In this document: one piece after another, positions 26,881 through 37,644 of the stretch
Position numbering within the stretch: the stretch's first letter is position 1
How the letters are laid out: each line of letters opens with the position of its first letter
Notes under the pieces: model-generated
Told to the model about the DNA's origin: nothing
Seen by the model: only the letters and a program-made list of their open reading frames with translations
The model's database searches: none
Made by a program: the position numbers and the translations under genes
NCBI GenBank assembly: GCA_038232935.1
Contig: JBBSMX010000002.1
Span: 26,396 to 90,395 of the forward strand
Length of the DNA stretch: 64,000 nucleotides
Source of the DNA: JBBSMX01 sp038232935
Lineage (GTDB): Bacteria > Bacteroidota > Rhodothermia > Rhodothermales > JANQRZ01
Direction: 5' to 3'

Positions 26881-28239
26881 ATGCTTCGTCTCCCGGCCTT
26901 TCTGCTCCTCGCCCTCCTCCCCGCCGCGGCGAGTGCGCAGCCCTACGGGACGAGCCCGTTCGACTTCGGCTCTGCGGATAGCCCGCTGGAGGTACTCCCG
27001 CGCACGGTGCAAACGACGGCCCTGCATCTCGACGCATTTGGAGGCCCCTCGTACATCGGCGTGCGATGGCGGACCGGGTTCGGGATCGAGGCAGAAGCCG
27101 CCTCAGGGCAGTTTGCCCTCGGGCTGAGTGGCCGCCTGCGCGTGGGCGATAGCGGCATCTACGATCCGGATACCGACGAGACGTACGACCTCGCCCGGCT
27201 CGTGCGCTACGCCCGCTTCAACCCGACGCCGAGCCTCCCGGTCTACGCGCGCGTCGGCCCGCTCTCGAACGTCACGCTCGGCTCCGGTCACCTCGTGCAT
27301 TCCTTCCAGACCATAACGGCGTGGAACGAACGGACGGTCGGGGCCGAGGTGGCCGTGCAGCTCCCGTTCGTCCGCCTCGCCGGCTTCACGGACGACGTGC
27401 GGCTCGACGGACTCGTCGGCGGGCGGGCCGTCATCGCGCCTCTCCGGGGAGTGGCAACCCCGAGGTTGCGCTCCCTTGAAATCGCCGCGTCCGCCCTCAC
27501 CGACCTCGCCCTTCCTTCCGACCTCACGACGACAGCTTTCAACCTCGATGCGCGATTCGCCCTCCTGCGCCTCGGCGACTTCGCCCTCACGCCGTTCGCC
27601 AGCTACGCCCGGTTTACCGAGTACGGCGAAGGCTTCGGCGTCGGGGCCGAATTCGCCAGCGGGGAATTGGTCGGGCTCGGCCGCGCCGGCGTCACGCTCG
27701 CGCTCTTCCAGAGCGGAGAGCAGTTCATCCCCGGCTACTTCAACGCCTTCTACTCCGTCAGCAACCCGGAGGCGCGGATCTGGGATGCGAACGCCTACTA
27801 CCGCGACCGCACGACCGACCTGACGGCGGGGACTCCGCTGGCAGCCGCTCAAGGGGGAACCTCGGTCTACCTCGGCCTCCGCGCCCTCGTCTTCGGAGCC
27901 TTCGAGCTCGCCACGTACGTCCGCCGCGACTACAGCGGCGACCCGTTGAGCGAGGCCGGTCTCCGCCTCATCCTTTCGCCCGGCGGTGGCGACCCGTTCC
28001 GGCTGATCTTCGACGTTCAGCGACAGGGCCGCACTTCGTTCTGGTCGCTCTTCGGCGACTTCCGCGATCAGAACACCCTCACCTTCCACCTCGACTACAC
28101 CCTCACCGGCCCGGCCCGTCTCTTCATCCGCTCGCGCTACGGCTACACCCGCGTCGCCGACGGCCCCGATGGGATGGAGCGCTACCTCGTCGAGCGCCGC
28201 TTCGAGCCGTTCGTCGGCGTACGTCTTTTCTTTCCGTAG
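26881..28239 (+). CDS. Outer-membrane beta-barrel protein of unknown function
   Basis: A 452-residue protein with signal peptide MLRLPAFLLLALLPAAASAQ followed by beta-strand-rich sequence: alternating residues, RVGPLSNVTLGSGHLVHSF, LVHSFQTITAWNERTVGAEV, and the C-terminal RRFEPFVGVRLFFP ending in aromatic/Pro. The pattern is that of a Bacteroidota barrel of 14-16 strands. The frame is open further upstream, but the leader fixes the ATG at 26881. The stop is only 4 nt from the convergent sensor-kinase stop. Confidence 0.75.
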   Translation: MLRLPAFLLLALLPAAASAQPYGTSPFDFGSADSPLEVLPRTVQTTALHLDAFGGPSYIGVRWRTGFGIEAEAASGQFALGLSGRLRVGDSGIYDPDTDETYDLARLVRYARFNPTPSLPVYARVGPLSNVTLGSGHLVHSFQTITAWNERTVGAEVAVQLPFVRLAGFTDDVRLDGLVGGRAVIAPLRGVATPRLRSLEIAASALTDLALPSDLTTTAFNLDARFALLRLGDFALTPFASYARFTEYGEGFGVGAEFASGELVGLGRAGVTLALFQSGEQFIPGYFNAFYSVSNPEARIWDANAYYRDRTTDLTAGTPLAAAQGGTSVYLGLRALVFGAFELATYVRRDYSGDPLSEAGLRLILSPGGGDPFRLIFDVQRQGRTSFWSLFGDFRDQNTLTFHLDYTLTGPARLFIRSRYGYTRVADGPDGMERYLVERRFEPFVGVRLFFP

Positions 28240-28243
28240 CGCA

Positions 28244-31200
28244 TCACGCCCGCGCTGGGCGCTCCACTTCCACCATCGGCCTCGTCCCGAGGACGCTTTC
28301 CAGCAAGAGCAGCAATCGCCGTCCGGTGAAGGGCTTCCCGATGTGGTCGGTGTAGCCGGCCCTGATGAACCGCTCGCGGTCACCGGGCATTGCAAACCCC
28401 GTCACGGCGACGGCTGGCGTCTCGGCATAATCGGGTAGGACGCGGAGGGCGTCGAGCATGGGTTGACCGGATGGCAAGGGCTTGAGGTGACCGTCGATGA
28501 GGAAGCCGTCATACGTTGTCCGCTGCGCCGCCGCTAATCCCTCTTCGGCTCCCACCACCGCATCGATTCGGCACTGCGGTTCGAGCACGTGTCGGAGCCG
28601 GGCCTGGGGCCGGTCGGGGTCCTCGATGAGCAGCAGGCGGGTATCCTCCGGCAACGACGGCAGTGCGTCCTTCTCGCCGTCGGAGGTAGCGTATTCATGC
28701 CGGTCGTAACGTGGGAGGGTGACACGGAACGTGGTCCCGCCCCCCACCCGGCTCTCGACGTTGATCTCGCCTCCGAGTTCGTGCACGATTCGCCGGATAA
28801 TGGCGAGCCCCAGCCCCGTTCCTTCGTGGGTTCGCCCATAGCCGGTGGACTCCTGCTGGAATTCCTCGAAGAGCTCGGGGAGGAACTCGTCGTGGATACC
28901 GATCCCGGTGTCGCGCACGATGAGGTATACCTCCTCTTCCCCCGCATCGATGAGAACGGTGATCCCGCCCTCTTGCGTGAACTTGATGGCGTTGCCGACG
29001 AGGTTGACGAGAATCCGTTCGAGGCAGGACCGGTCCATCCGCGCCGGTAGCGCACTCGTCTCGGGGAGCACTTTCAGGAACAGACCTTTTTCGTTCGCGA
29101 GCGGCTCCAGCGCACGCACGATCTCCCGCGCGTCCTCGATCACGTCGAGATCGACCGGCTGGATGTCGATCAAGTCCGCCTGGAGCCGGGCCATGTCGAG
29201 GAGCCCGTTGACTGTCTCAAGCAACCGTTCCCCGCCCCGCTGAATCATCGCAGCGAAACTTCGTAGCTCACCTTCCAACTCCTCCTGCAAGACGGCGGCA
29301 AAGCCGAGAATAGCCGTAAGCGGCGTACGAAGTTCGTGCGAGGTGTTGGCGAGGAAGTCGTCTTTCAGCTTATCGGCCTGGTGGAGGCGCTCGTTGGCCT
29401 CGCGTAGCCGGGCGTTCGCCGTATCGAGCCGCCGGTTCACGGCCTGCTCGTGCGCCAGCATCCGGCGATGCTCGCGGAGACGGAAATCGCTGTACCCCCA
29501 CACGATGCCGATGGCTATGAGCAGGTACAGACTGTAAGCCCACCACGTCAGGTACCACGGCGGCAGCACCTCGAACGTGTAGACGCCTTCCTGGCTTATG
29601 ACCCCCTGAGCGTTCCGAGCGCGGACGTGGAAGCGGTAGTCTTGGTGCGGAAGGTTCGTGTACTCCTTCCTCGTGTCCGTCGTCCACCGCGACCAACCCT
29701 CGTCGAAGCCTTCGAGCCAGACCTGATACTCGGTCTTCTCCGGCGCGTTGAAGCTCGAGGCGCTGAAGGTGAAGTGCAGGTTGTTGCTCTCGTGGGCGAT
29801 CTCCGGCGCTTCGTAGCCGGGACTCGCAACCCCGCCGAAGACGAGGCTGTCCTGTCCGGCAGCGACGCGGCGGACGAGGGCCGGGTACGGCACCGCGTAG
29901 TCCTTCTCGACCGACGGGTCGTAGCGCAGCAGCCCCTGATTCCCGGCTACCCACCCAACCCCACTTTCCTCGACATACAGGAACTCATAGGAGACACCTT
30001 CGAGGTGCAGAATGGGCGGCGTCACGTCTTCGTAGCCGCCATCGGCCATGCGGGCGACGATATAGAGCCGGTCGTTTTTCACAAACCACAGCCGGTCCGG
30101 TTGATTTGTGTTGATGAGGAAGAATTCTTCTCCGTCCGGTTCCACGATATTGTTGATGGCGGCATCCGGCATGAAGCGAGCCTGCCCCTCGACCTTCTGT
30201 ACACGGTAGACACCAGCCGGAGCAATAAACAGCGGCTTGTTGTCTCGCTTGTAAGTAAAGACAGCCCCGGCCGGCAACCCTTCTTGTTCCCCGTACTGCT
30301 CTGAGCGCAGGAGATGGCCTTTCTCTATCCAAATCCGCGTGACCCCATTGAACAGCGTGCCCAGCCAGAGGCTACCGTCCTCATCTTCCACGATAGAACG
30401 AACTTCGCCCACGTCGAGTCCGGTGGAGTGACTGGATGCCTCCCATCGTCCACCCTGAAACGCCAGCAACGCCAGCCCTTCCTTCAACCCGACGTACAGC
30501 AGCGACGGGTTCTCCGCCGACTGCGTGAGGGCCAAGGACCGTCCCGGCAACACCAGTCGCGCTCGACCTCCGCTGATCTCATAGACCCCGTCGTTGGCTG
30601 CTGCTAGGAGCCGCCCCTTCGCCGCCAGCACGCTCCAGACCTGCTGCCTCAGATCGCCGACCGAGACGAACCGGGCGCGCCGGTCGAGGAGCCCGTCGCG
30701 TGGCTCGGCCGGCTGGAGTCGGAAGAGGCCCTGCGAGGTCGCGGCGTACAGGCTGCCGTCGAAGCGCTGGACATTGTAGACCGTCCCGGCGAGCCCGAGG
30801 TTCTGCCCGAAGGCGGTCAGCGGGGTCGGGGCGTCCACCCGCATCAGCCCGGTGTCGAGCGCAAGCCATAGGCCGCCCTGCCAGTCCGGATAGACGTAGA
30901 GCACATACTCGTCCGATTGCAGCCCCTCGTCTTCTCCGAGCACCCGCAGTACCCGCCCGTCCCGGTCCATAAGGACGACGGTTCCGCTAAAGGTGGTGAG
31001 CGCGTACGTGCTGTCGGAAAGGATCGCCCCGTGGTAGACACGCTCGCCACGCAAGTACGCATCAGCCTCCGTCGCGAAGGGTTCGATGCGCGCGCCGCGC
31101 TTGACGAGGAGCCCTTCGGTACGCGTCACGAGGAGCGCCGATCCCTCGCCGAACGGCAGCATCACGTCGATCCGTACGTCGGCAAAACGCTCGCCGCCCG

Positions 31201-31798
31201 GAGAAAGGACCAGTTGCTCGTCCTGCACCTCCAGCAACCCCATGCCGTCCTGCCGAACGTAGTAGGTGCCGTCCACGGCGAAGGCCTTATGGAAACGAGT
31301 CTTCGCCTTCCACACCCGCATCTCTTCGCCGTTCCACCGGAAGATCCGCTCGAAGCTCTGGAAGTAGACCCCTTCGTCCGTCGCGTGCACCGTCCAGATG
31401 TCGGCGAAGGCCCGGTCGGCCTCGGGAAGGTGCGAAAGCAGGCTGTGGTATCCGATCCGCCCCATAGAGTCCGGAGCGAGAAACCCCATCTCCCCTATCC
31501 CCCCGACGTACACCTGCCCCGACGGATCGGCTGTAAGCGAGCGGGCGAACTGGGCGGGGAACGGAATGTTGCGCCACGTCCGCCCGTCATATTCGAGCAA
31601 GCCGGTCCAGTTGGCGACGTAGATGACCCCTCGGCCGTCCTGCACCACGGCCCAGTTTTGATCGTGCGCACCGTAGTCCTGAGCGGAAAACCGCTCCACG
31701 TAATACGGCCGCCCTTGTTCGGTGTGCAAGGACTGTCCGGCCGCTCCGATGGGGAGCAGTGCCAAGAATAAACAGAGGAGCCGGATACGACGGGTCAT
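28244..31798 (-). CDS. Hybrid two-component sensor kinase with periplasmic propeller (HTCS-like)
   Basis: A 1184-residue membrane kinase. A signal peptide (MTRRIRLLCLFLALLPIGAAG) precedes two-component-regulator propeller repeats (residues ~25-660; e.g. GVIYVANWTGLLEYDGRTWRN split into short blades, GLWLALDTGLMRVD). A Y_Y_Y domain (~680-740, YQVWLEGFDEGWSRW) and one TM helix (~746-768) follow. The HisKA has His ~820 (NTSHELRTPLTAIL), and the HATPase has NLVGNAIKF, DTGIGI and GTGLGLAI. The C-terminal receiver has phospho-acceptor Asp1102 (LIDGHL), TG and GKP, but its acidic pocket is degenerate (IEDPD). There is no DNA-binding domain, so it signals through a partner. Confidence 0.92.
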   Translation of the reverse strand: MTRRIRLLCLFLALLPIGAAGQSLHTEQGRPYYVERFSAQDYGAHDQNWAVVQDGRGVIYVANWTGLLEYDGRTWRNIPFPAQFARSLTADPSGQVYVGGIGEMGFLAPDSMGRIGYHSLLSHLPEADRAFADIWTVHATDEGVYFQSFERIFRWNGEEMRVWKAKTRFHKAFAVDGTYYVRQDGMGLLEVQDEQLVLSPGGERFADVRIDVMLPFGEGSALLVTRTEGLLVKRGARIEPFATEADAYLRGERVYHGAILSDSTYALTTFSGTVVLMDRDGRVLRVLGEDEGLQSDEYVLYVYPDWQGGLWLALDTGLMRVDAPTPLTAFGQNLGLAGTVYNVQRFDGSLYAATSQGLFRLQPAEPRDGLLDRRARFVSVGDLRQQVWSVLAAKGRLLAAANDGVYEISGGRARLVLPGRSLALTQSAENPSLLYVGLKEGLALLAFQGGRWEASSHSTGLDVGEVRSIVEDEDGSLWLGTLFNGVTRIWIEKGHLLRSEQYGEQEGLPAGAVFTYKRDNKPLFIAPAGVYRVQKVEGQARFMPDAAINNIVEPDGEEFFLINTNQPDRLWFVKNDRLYIVARMADGGYEDVTPPILHLEGVSYEFLYVEESGVGWVAGNQGLLRYDPSVEKDYAVPYPALVRRVAAGQDSLVFGGVASPGYEAPEIAHESNNLHFTFSASSFNAPEKTEYQVWLEGFDEGWSRWTTDTRKEYTNLPHQDYRFHVRARNAQGVISQEGVYTFEVLPPWYLTWWAYSLYLLIAIGIVWGYSDFRLREHRRMLAHEQAVNRRLDTANARLREANERLHQADKLKDDFLANTSHELRTPLTAILGFAAVLQEELEGELRSFAAMIQRGGERLLETVNGLLDMARLQADLIDIQPVDLDVIEDAREIVRALEPLANEKGLFLKVLPETSALPARMDRSCLERILVNLVGNAIKFTQEGGITVLIDAGEEEVYLIVRDTGIGIHDEFLPELFEEFQQESTGYGRTHEGTGLGLAIIRRIVHELGGEINVESRVGGGTTFRVTLPRYDRHEYATSDGEKDALPSLPEDTRLLLIEDPDRPQARLRHVLEPQCRIDAVVGAEEGLAAAQRTTYDGFLIDGHLKPLPSGQPMLDALRVLPDYAETPAVAVTGFAMPGDRERFIRAGYTDHIGKPFTGRRLLLLLESVLGTRPMVEVERPARA

Positions 31799-31928
31799 CG
31801 GCGGGAGATCAATCCACCCGCAGTATCGACTTCCCGATCCGCATTCTAAAGTCGTCTGCATGGCCGTGCTGCACGTTTCTCCAGGCTACCGGGCTCCTAC
31901 GCTCCCGACGCTATGTCCACTACGTATA

Positions 31929-31982
31929 GTAACGCACCCGTTACAAAAAGTACTTGCACATTACATTATCTGTTACTATTAT
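31929..31982 (+). promoter_or_regulatory. Promoter with upstream palindrome for the small secreted peptide
   Basis: TTGCAC (31954-31959) and TATTAT (31977-31982) are separated by exactly 17 nt, a good sigma-70-like promoter in unusually AT-rich DNA. A 6+6 palindrome GTAACG-CACC-CGTTAC (31929-31944) lies 9 nt upstream of the -35, and GTTAC recurs in the spacer; a regulator could bind here. The predicted leader to the ATG at 32016 is ~27 nt. Confidence 0.6.
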
Positions 31983-32015
31983 AGAACATCCACCCACTAA
32001 ACCCACCCGAATCCG

Positions 32016-32141
32016 ATGAAGCGTCTCTTTGCTATCATTGCTCTCCTGCTCATGCTCGGTGCCCCGCTCGCCCACACGGCCGCGGCCGCAACAGGTGGCG
32101 GCCAGGGCCAAGGATGCCCGTCTGGTGACGTGCTCGACTGA
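32016..32141 (+). CDS. 41-residue secreted small peptide
   Basis: An ATG at 32016 opens 41 codons. The N-terminus MKRLFAIIALLLMLGAPLAHT followed by AAAA is a textbook Sec signal peptide. The predicted mature part is only ~15-17 residues, Gly/Gln-rich with a single Cys and an acidic end (TGGGQGQGCPSGDVLD). It has its own strong-looking promoter and a perfect rho-independent terminator, so it is almost certainly expressed as a monocistronic unit. It is divergent from the hybrid sensor kinase. The function is unknown: secreted peptide signal, a lipidation-like Cys (no lipobox), or a leader. Confidence 0.7.
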   Translation: MKRLFAIIALLLMLGAPLAHTAAAATGGGQGQGCPSGDVLD

Positions 32142-32162
32142 GCGATCCCTGCTTTAAGCATA

Positions 32163-32196
32163 AGCGCCGGCCTCTCGATGGAGGCCGGCGCTTTTT
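32163..32196 (+). terminator. Rho-independent terminator of the small peptide gene
   Basis: A 12-bp perfect stem (32163-32174 with 32181-32192) around a TCGATG loop runs into TTTTTGCTT, 21 nt after the stop codon. The stem is symmetrical, so it may also serve nadA from the other side. Confidence 0.85.
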
Positions 32197-32215
32197 GCTT
32201 GTAGGTCCGCCATCC

Positions 32216-33223
32216 TCACCGAACGCCTTCGCTCATCGCCAGCATGCGCTCGATGGGTTGGAGGGCACGGAGCCGGATGGCCTCGTCCATCAGGATCTCC
32301 GGGGCCTCGTGCTTGAGGCAGAGGTAGAGCTTCTCCAGCGTGTTGAGCTTCATGTGGGGGCAGTCGTTGCAGGCGCAGCCATTGGAGGGCGGCGCAGCGA
32401 TGAACGTCTTGTCCGGGTTGTCCTTCTGCATCTGATGCAGGATGCCGGACTCCGTCGCCACGATGAACGTGTCGGCCTCGCTCTCGGTGGCGAAGCGGCG
32501 TATGCCGCTCGTCGAGCCAATGTAGTCGGCGTGTTGGAGGACGGCTTCTTCGCACTCGGGGTGGGCGAGCACGGGCGCGTTTGGGTGGCGTGCTTTTAGC
32601 CGGATGAGCTGCTGCTCGGAGAATACCTCGTGGACAATACAGCTCCCCTCCCACAGCACCATGTCGCGCCCGGTCTGCTTGATGAGCCAGCGACCGAGGT
32701 TGCGGTCCGGCGCGAAGATGATCCCCTGATCTTCCGGGATCTGCCGGACGAGGTGCTCGGCGTTGGACGAGGTGCAGATGATGTCCGTCTGCGCTTTGAT
32801 GTCGGCCGTGCAGTTGATGTACGAGATCACGATGTGATCCGGGTGCAGCGCCCGGAACGCTGCGAACGCCTCGGGCGGGCACGAGTCGGCGAGGGAGCAG
32901 CCGGCGTTGAGGTCGGGGAGGAGCACCTTTTTATCCGGGTTCAGAATCTTCGCCGTCTCGGCCATGAAGTGGACGCCTGCGAAGACGATGATGTCGGCGT
33001 CGGTCCGGGCGGCTTCACGAGCGAGCCCGAGCGAGTCGCCGATGTAGTCGGCGATGTCCTGGATGTCGGGCTCCTGGTAGTAGTGGGCGAGGAGCACGGC
33101 CTTCTTCTCCGCTTTGAGCCGCTCGATCTCCTCGAACAGGTCGAGGGTCGGATCGATGGGCTCGCGGACGTAGCCGACGGTGGCGAGCACGTCGGGCGCG
33201 AGGATGTTGAGGGTTTCGGTCAT
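32216..33223 (-). CDS. nadA: Quinolinate synthase NadA
   Basis: A 335-residue [4Fe-4S] enzyme that condenses iminoaspartate with dihydroxyacetone phosphate to quinolinate in NAD biosynthesis. Visible motifs are [38 protein letters not shown], the cluster ligands Cys in [21 protein letters not shown], and the C-terminal [17 protein letters not shown]. The start at 33223 ([10 protein letters not shown]) gives the normal family length. nadB and nadC are not in the window. It lies downstream of the lolD unit on the same strand but separated by a 28-bp palindrome. Confidence 0.96.
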   Translation of the reverse strand: MTETLNILAPDVLATVGYVREPIDPTLDLFEEIERLKAEKKAVLLAHYYQEPDIQDIADYIGDSLGLAREAARTDADIIVFAGVHFMAETAKILNPDKKVLLPDLNAGCSLADSCPPEAFAAFRALHPDHIVISYINCTADIKAQTDIICTSSNAEHLVRQIPEDQGIIFAPDRNLGRWLIKQTGRDMVLWEGSCIVHEVFSEQQLIRLKARHPNAPVLAHPECEEAVLQHADYIGSTSGIRRFATESEADTFIVATESGILHQMQKDNPDKTFIAAPPSNGCACNDCPHMKLNTLEKLYLCLKHEAPEILMDEAIRLRALQPIERMLAMSEGVR

Positions 33224-33320
33224 CGGTGGAGCGAGGTAACGGGGAGACGGGGCCTGTGACGGGCAAGGGTAAACGGGCGACGCAGCGGCCGGTTCTACCC
33301 GATTACCTCTCCTCAGCGCC

Positions 33321-33348
33321 GTAGGGACATGGCGCGCCATGTCCCTAC
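33321..33348. repeat. Perfect 28-bp palindrome
   Basis: The 28 nt from GTAGGGACATGGCG (33321-33334) are exactly self-complementary with the following 14. It sits 7 nt after the lolD stop and before nadA. It is related to the composite element at 15715-15786 (GTAGGGG-RR-GGC...CCCTAC words). It may terminate or process the transcript. Confidence 0.85.
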
Positions 33349-33355
33349 AACGGCC

Positions 33356-35490
<2,135 letters not shown>

Positions 35491-35564
35491 GGGCAGAGGG
35501 GCGAATGGCGAAGGGCGCGGGAGGGTACGAGCGGTGGAGCGAGAGGTTCACGCCGCGCCGGCCG

Positions 35565-36278
35565 TCACTCTGCGGCTTGAGCCATCGCGTCGAGGCGGGC
35601 GGTGTACGCCGGGACGTTCGCGGCCTGCGAGGCGTCCGGGTACTCCTCGGCGATCTCTTCGTAGGCCGCGCGGGCGGCGGCAATGTCGCCGGCCTGCTCG
35701 AAGTTGCGGGCGGCGTCCATGTAGTAGCCCGGCGCGGTCGCCGCGCTCTCGTAGCTGCGGGCGGCGCGCTGGTAGAGGCGGGCGGCCTCGGCGTTGTCGC
35801 CACGCTGCTCGGCGACGGCTGCCTGGCCGGCGATGGCGCTGGCCCCGAGGATGTCCTCGCCACCGTCGTAGTCCTCGAAGTACTCCTCGGCCTCGTCGTA
35901 GCGGCCGAGCTGGAAGAGGGCGCTCGCGGCGTAGAACCGGGCGAGGTTGCCCGCGTCCGTCGCGCCGTACTCGTCGGCGATGGCGAGCAGGCCGGGTGCG
36001 TTGGGCGTCCCGTCGAGGGATTCCTGGAACGAACCGGCCTCGTAGAGCGGGAGCACCTCGCCGAGCGCTTCGTTGGCCGCATCCCCCTGATTGCTCTGGT
36101 AGTAGGTCCAGCCGAGCACGCCGAAGAAGATCACGACGATCCCGACGCCTGCAGCGATGAGCGCGCCCCGGTTCTGCTCGGCCATCGTTATCGTCCGCGC
36201 GTAGGCCGTGACGACTTTGTCCTCCCGGAGCTCCTGGCGACGGCTAACCTGCTTGGGGGGCTTAAGCATCGAAGACAT
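35565..36278 (-). CDS. Membrane-anchored TPR protein (YfgM/BamD-like)
   Basis: A 237-residue protein with a short basic cytoplasmic head (KPPKQVSRRQELREDKVVTAYAR), one TM helix (GALIAAGVGIVVIFFGVLGWTYY, residues ~38-58) and a periplasmic TPR domain (LARFYAASALFQLGRYDEAEEYF; AAVAEQRGDNAEAARLYQRAARSY; ARNFEQAGDIAAARAAYEEIAEEYPD). The topology matches YfgM-type periplasmic chaperone-interacting proteins. Starts at 36278 or 36269 are both possible. It is the first gene of the presumed TPR - NtrC - lolD unit, 74 nt ahead of the regulator, and divergent from gap. Confidence 0.8.
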   Translation of the reverse strand: MSSMLKPPKQVSRRQELREDKVVTAYARTITMAEQNRGALIAAGVGIVVIFFGVLGWTYYQSNQGDAANEALGEVLPLYEAGSFQESLDGTPNAPGLLAIADEYGATDAGNLARFYAASALFQLGRYDEAEEYFEDYDGGEDILGASAIAGQAAVAEQRGDNAEAARLYQRAARSYESAATAPGYYMDAARNFEQAGDIAAARAAYEEIAEEYPDASQAANVPAYTARLDAMAQAAE

Positions 36279-36532
36279 AAGGGGGCGTGTCGTTGCAGCC
36301 ACTCGGCGAGAGCGCCTGCTGGTTGTAGAGGGTTAGACGCCCCGGATGGAGCGAGGCGCTGAAGATAGGTCGGGGGTGAAGCGGCTGCAACGGAGGGCCG
36401 CCGCACGAACGCCCTTTGCGCCGTTTTCAGAGCCCTTTTTGCCGCGTTTTCACTACGTTGCCCAAGGCGGCTCCGTAGGTTGCCCTCCGCGCCCGAATTG
36501 CGGCCTCTCCCCTCACCCTAGCCCTCGCTTTT

Positions 36533-37558
36533 ATGTCGATCAAGATTGGAATCAACGGGTTCGGCCGGATCGGCCGGCTCGTCTTCCGCGCCATCCTCGA
36601 ACGCAAAGGGAACGGTCAGAGCGATTACGATGTCGTCGCCGTCAACGACCTCACCGATGCCGAGACCCTCGCCCACCTCTTCAAGTACGACTCCGTCCAC
36701 GGCATCTACCCCGGCGACGTCCGCGTCGAAGGCGGCGACCTCGTCATCGACGGCGACCGCTTCAAGGTCTTCGCCGAGCGCGACCCCTCCGCCCTCCCGT
36801 GGGGCGATCTCGGGGCCGAAGTCGTGGTCGAGTCCACGGGCGTATTCCGCACGCGGGAGAAAGCGGCGCTCCACCTCAAAGGCGGGGCGAAGAAGGTCGT
36901 CATCTCCGCCCCGGCGAGCGGCAACGTAGACGCCACGATCGTGATCGGTGTCAACGACGACACCCTCACCGGCGACGAGGAGATCGTCTCGAACGCGAGC
37001 TGCACGACGAACTGCCTCGCCCCGATGGTCAAGGTGCTTGACGACGCGTTCGGCGTGGAGATGGGCTTCATGACGACGATCCACGCCTACACCTCCGATC
37101 AGAACATTCAGGACGCCCCACACAAGGACCTCCGCCGCGCCCGCGCCGCCGCCCTCAACATGGTCCCGACGACGACCGGCGCCGCGAAGGCCGTCGGCCT
37201 CGTCCTCCCCGAGCTCCAAGGCAAGCTCGACGGGTTCGCCGTCCGCGTCCCCGTCCCCGACGGCTCGCTCACCGACCTCTCGGTCATCCTCAAGACCGAG
37301 GCCACCGCCGACGAGATCAACGCGGCGTTCGAGCAGGCCGGCAGCGGCGCGATGCAGGGTATCCTCGAATACTCGACCGCACCCCTCGTCTCCTCCGACA
37401 TCGTCCATAACGCGCACTCCTGCATCTTCGACTCCGAGCAGACGATGGCGCACGGGAAGATGGCGAAGGTGGTCGGCTGGTACGACAACGAGTGGGGCTA
37501 CTCGAACCGCACCGTGGATCTCATCGGCAAGCTGATGAAGGTCGGCGCGACCGCCTGA
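36533..37558 (+). CDS. gap: Type I glyceraldehyde-3-phosphate dehydrogenase
   Basis: A 341-residue glycolytic enzyme. The NAD-binding N-terminus is [16 protein letters not shown]. The catalytic Cys is in [13 protein letters not shown] with the partner His in HAYT(S)[12 protein letters not shown], and [16 protein letters not shown] at the C-terminus, are canonical. The Asp after the second beta-strand ([17 protein letters not shown]) suggests NAD preference. pgk follows 86 nt downstream, the common glycolytic pair. The divergent 254-nt spacer upstream is the likely promoter region. Confidence 0.97.
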   Translation: MSIKIGINGFGRIGRLVFRAILERKGNGQSDYDVVAVNDLTDAETLAHLFKYDSVHGIYPGDVRVEGGDLVIDGDRFKVFAERDPSALPWGDLGAEVVVESTGVFRTREKAALHLKGGAKKVVISAPASGNVDATIVIGVNDDTLTGDEEIVSNASCTTNCLAPMVKVLDDAFGVEMGFMTTIHAYTSDQNIQDAPHKDLRRARAAALNMVPTTTGAAKAVGLVLPELQGKLDGFAVRVPVPDGSLTDLSVILKTEATADEINAAFEQAGSGAMQGILEYSTAPLVSSDIVHNAHSCIFDSEQTMAHGKMAKVVGWYDNEWGYSNRTVDLIGKLMKVGATA

Positions 37559-37574
37559 CATTTTCCGAATGATT

Positions 37575-37639
37575 GATTGGGTGATTCGCTGATTGGCTGA
37601 TTTGGAGGCGCAATCACCCAATCAGCGAATCACCCAATC
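37575..37639. repeat. Perfect 22-bp inverted repeat between gap and pgk
   Basis: The arms 37575-37596 and 37618-37639 are exact reverse complements, composed of near-repeated words (GATTGG, GTGATTCGCTGATTGG). The loop is 21 nt. The right arm ends 5 nt before the pgk ATG, so in mRNA the stem would cover the pgk initiation region. Confidence 0.85.
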
Positions 37640-37644
37640 GCATA

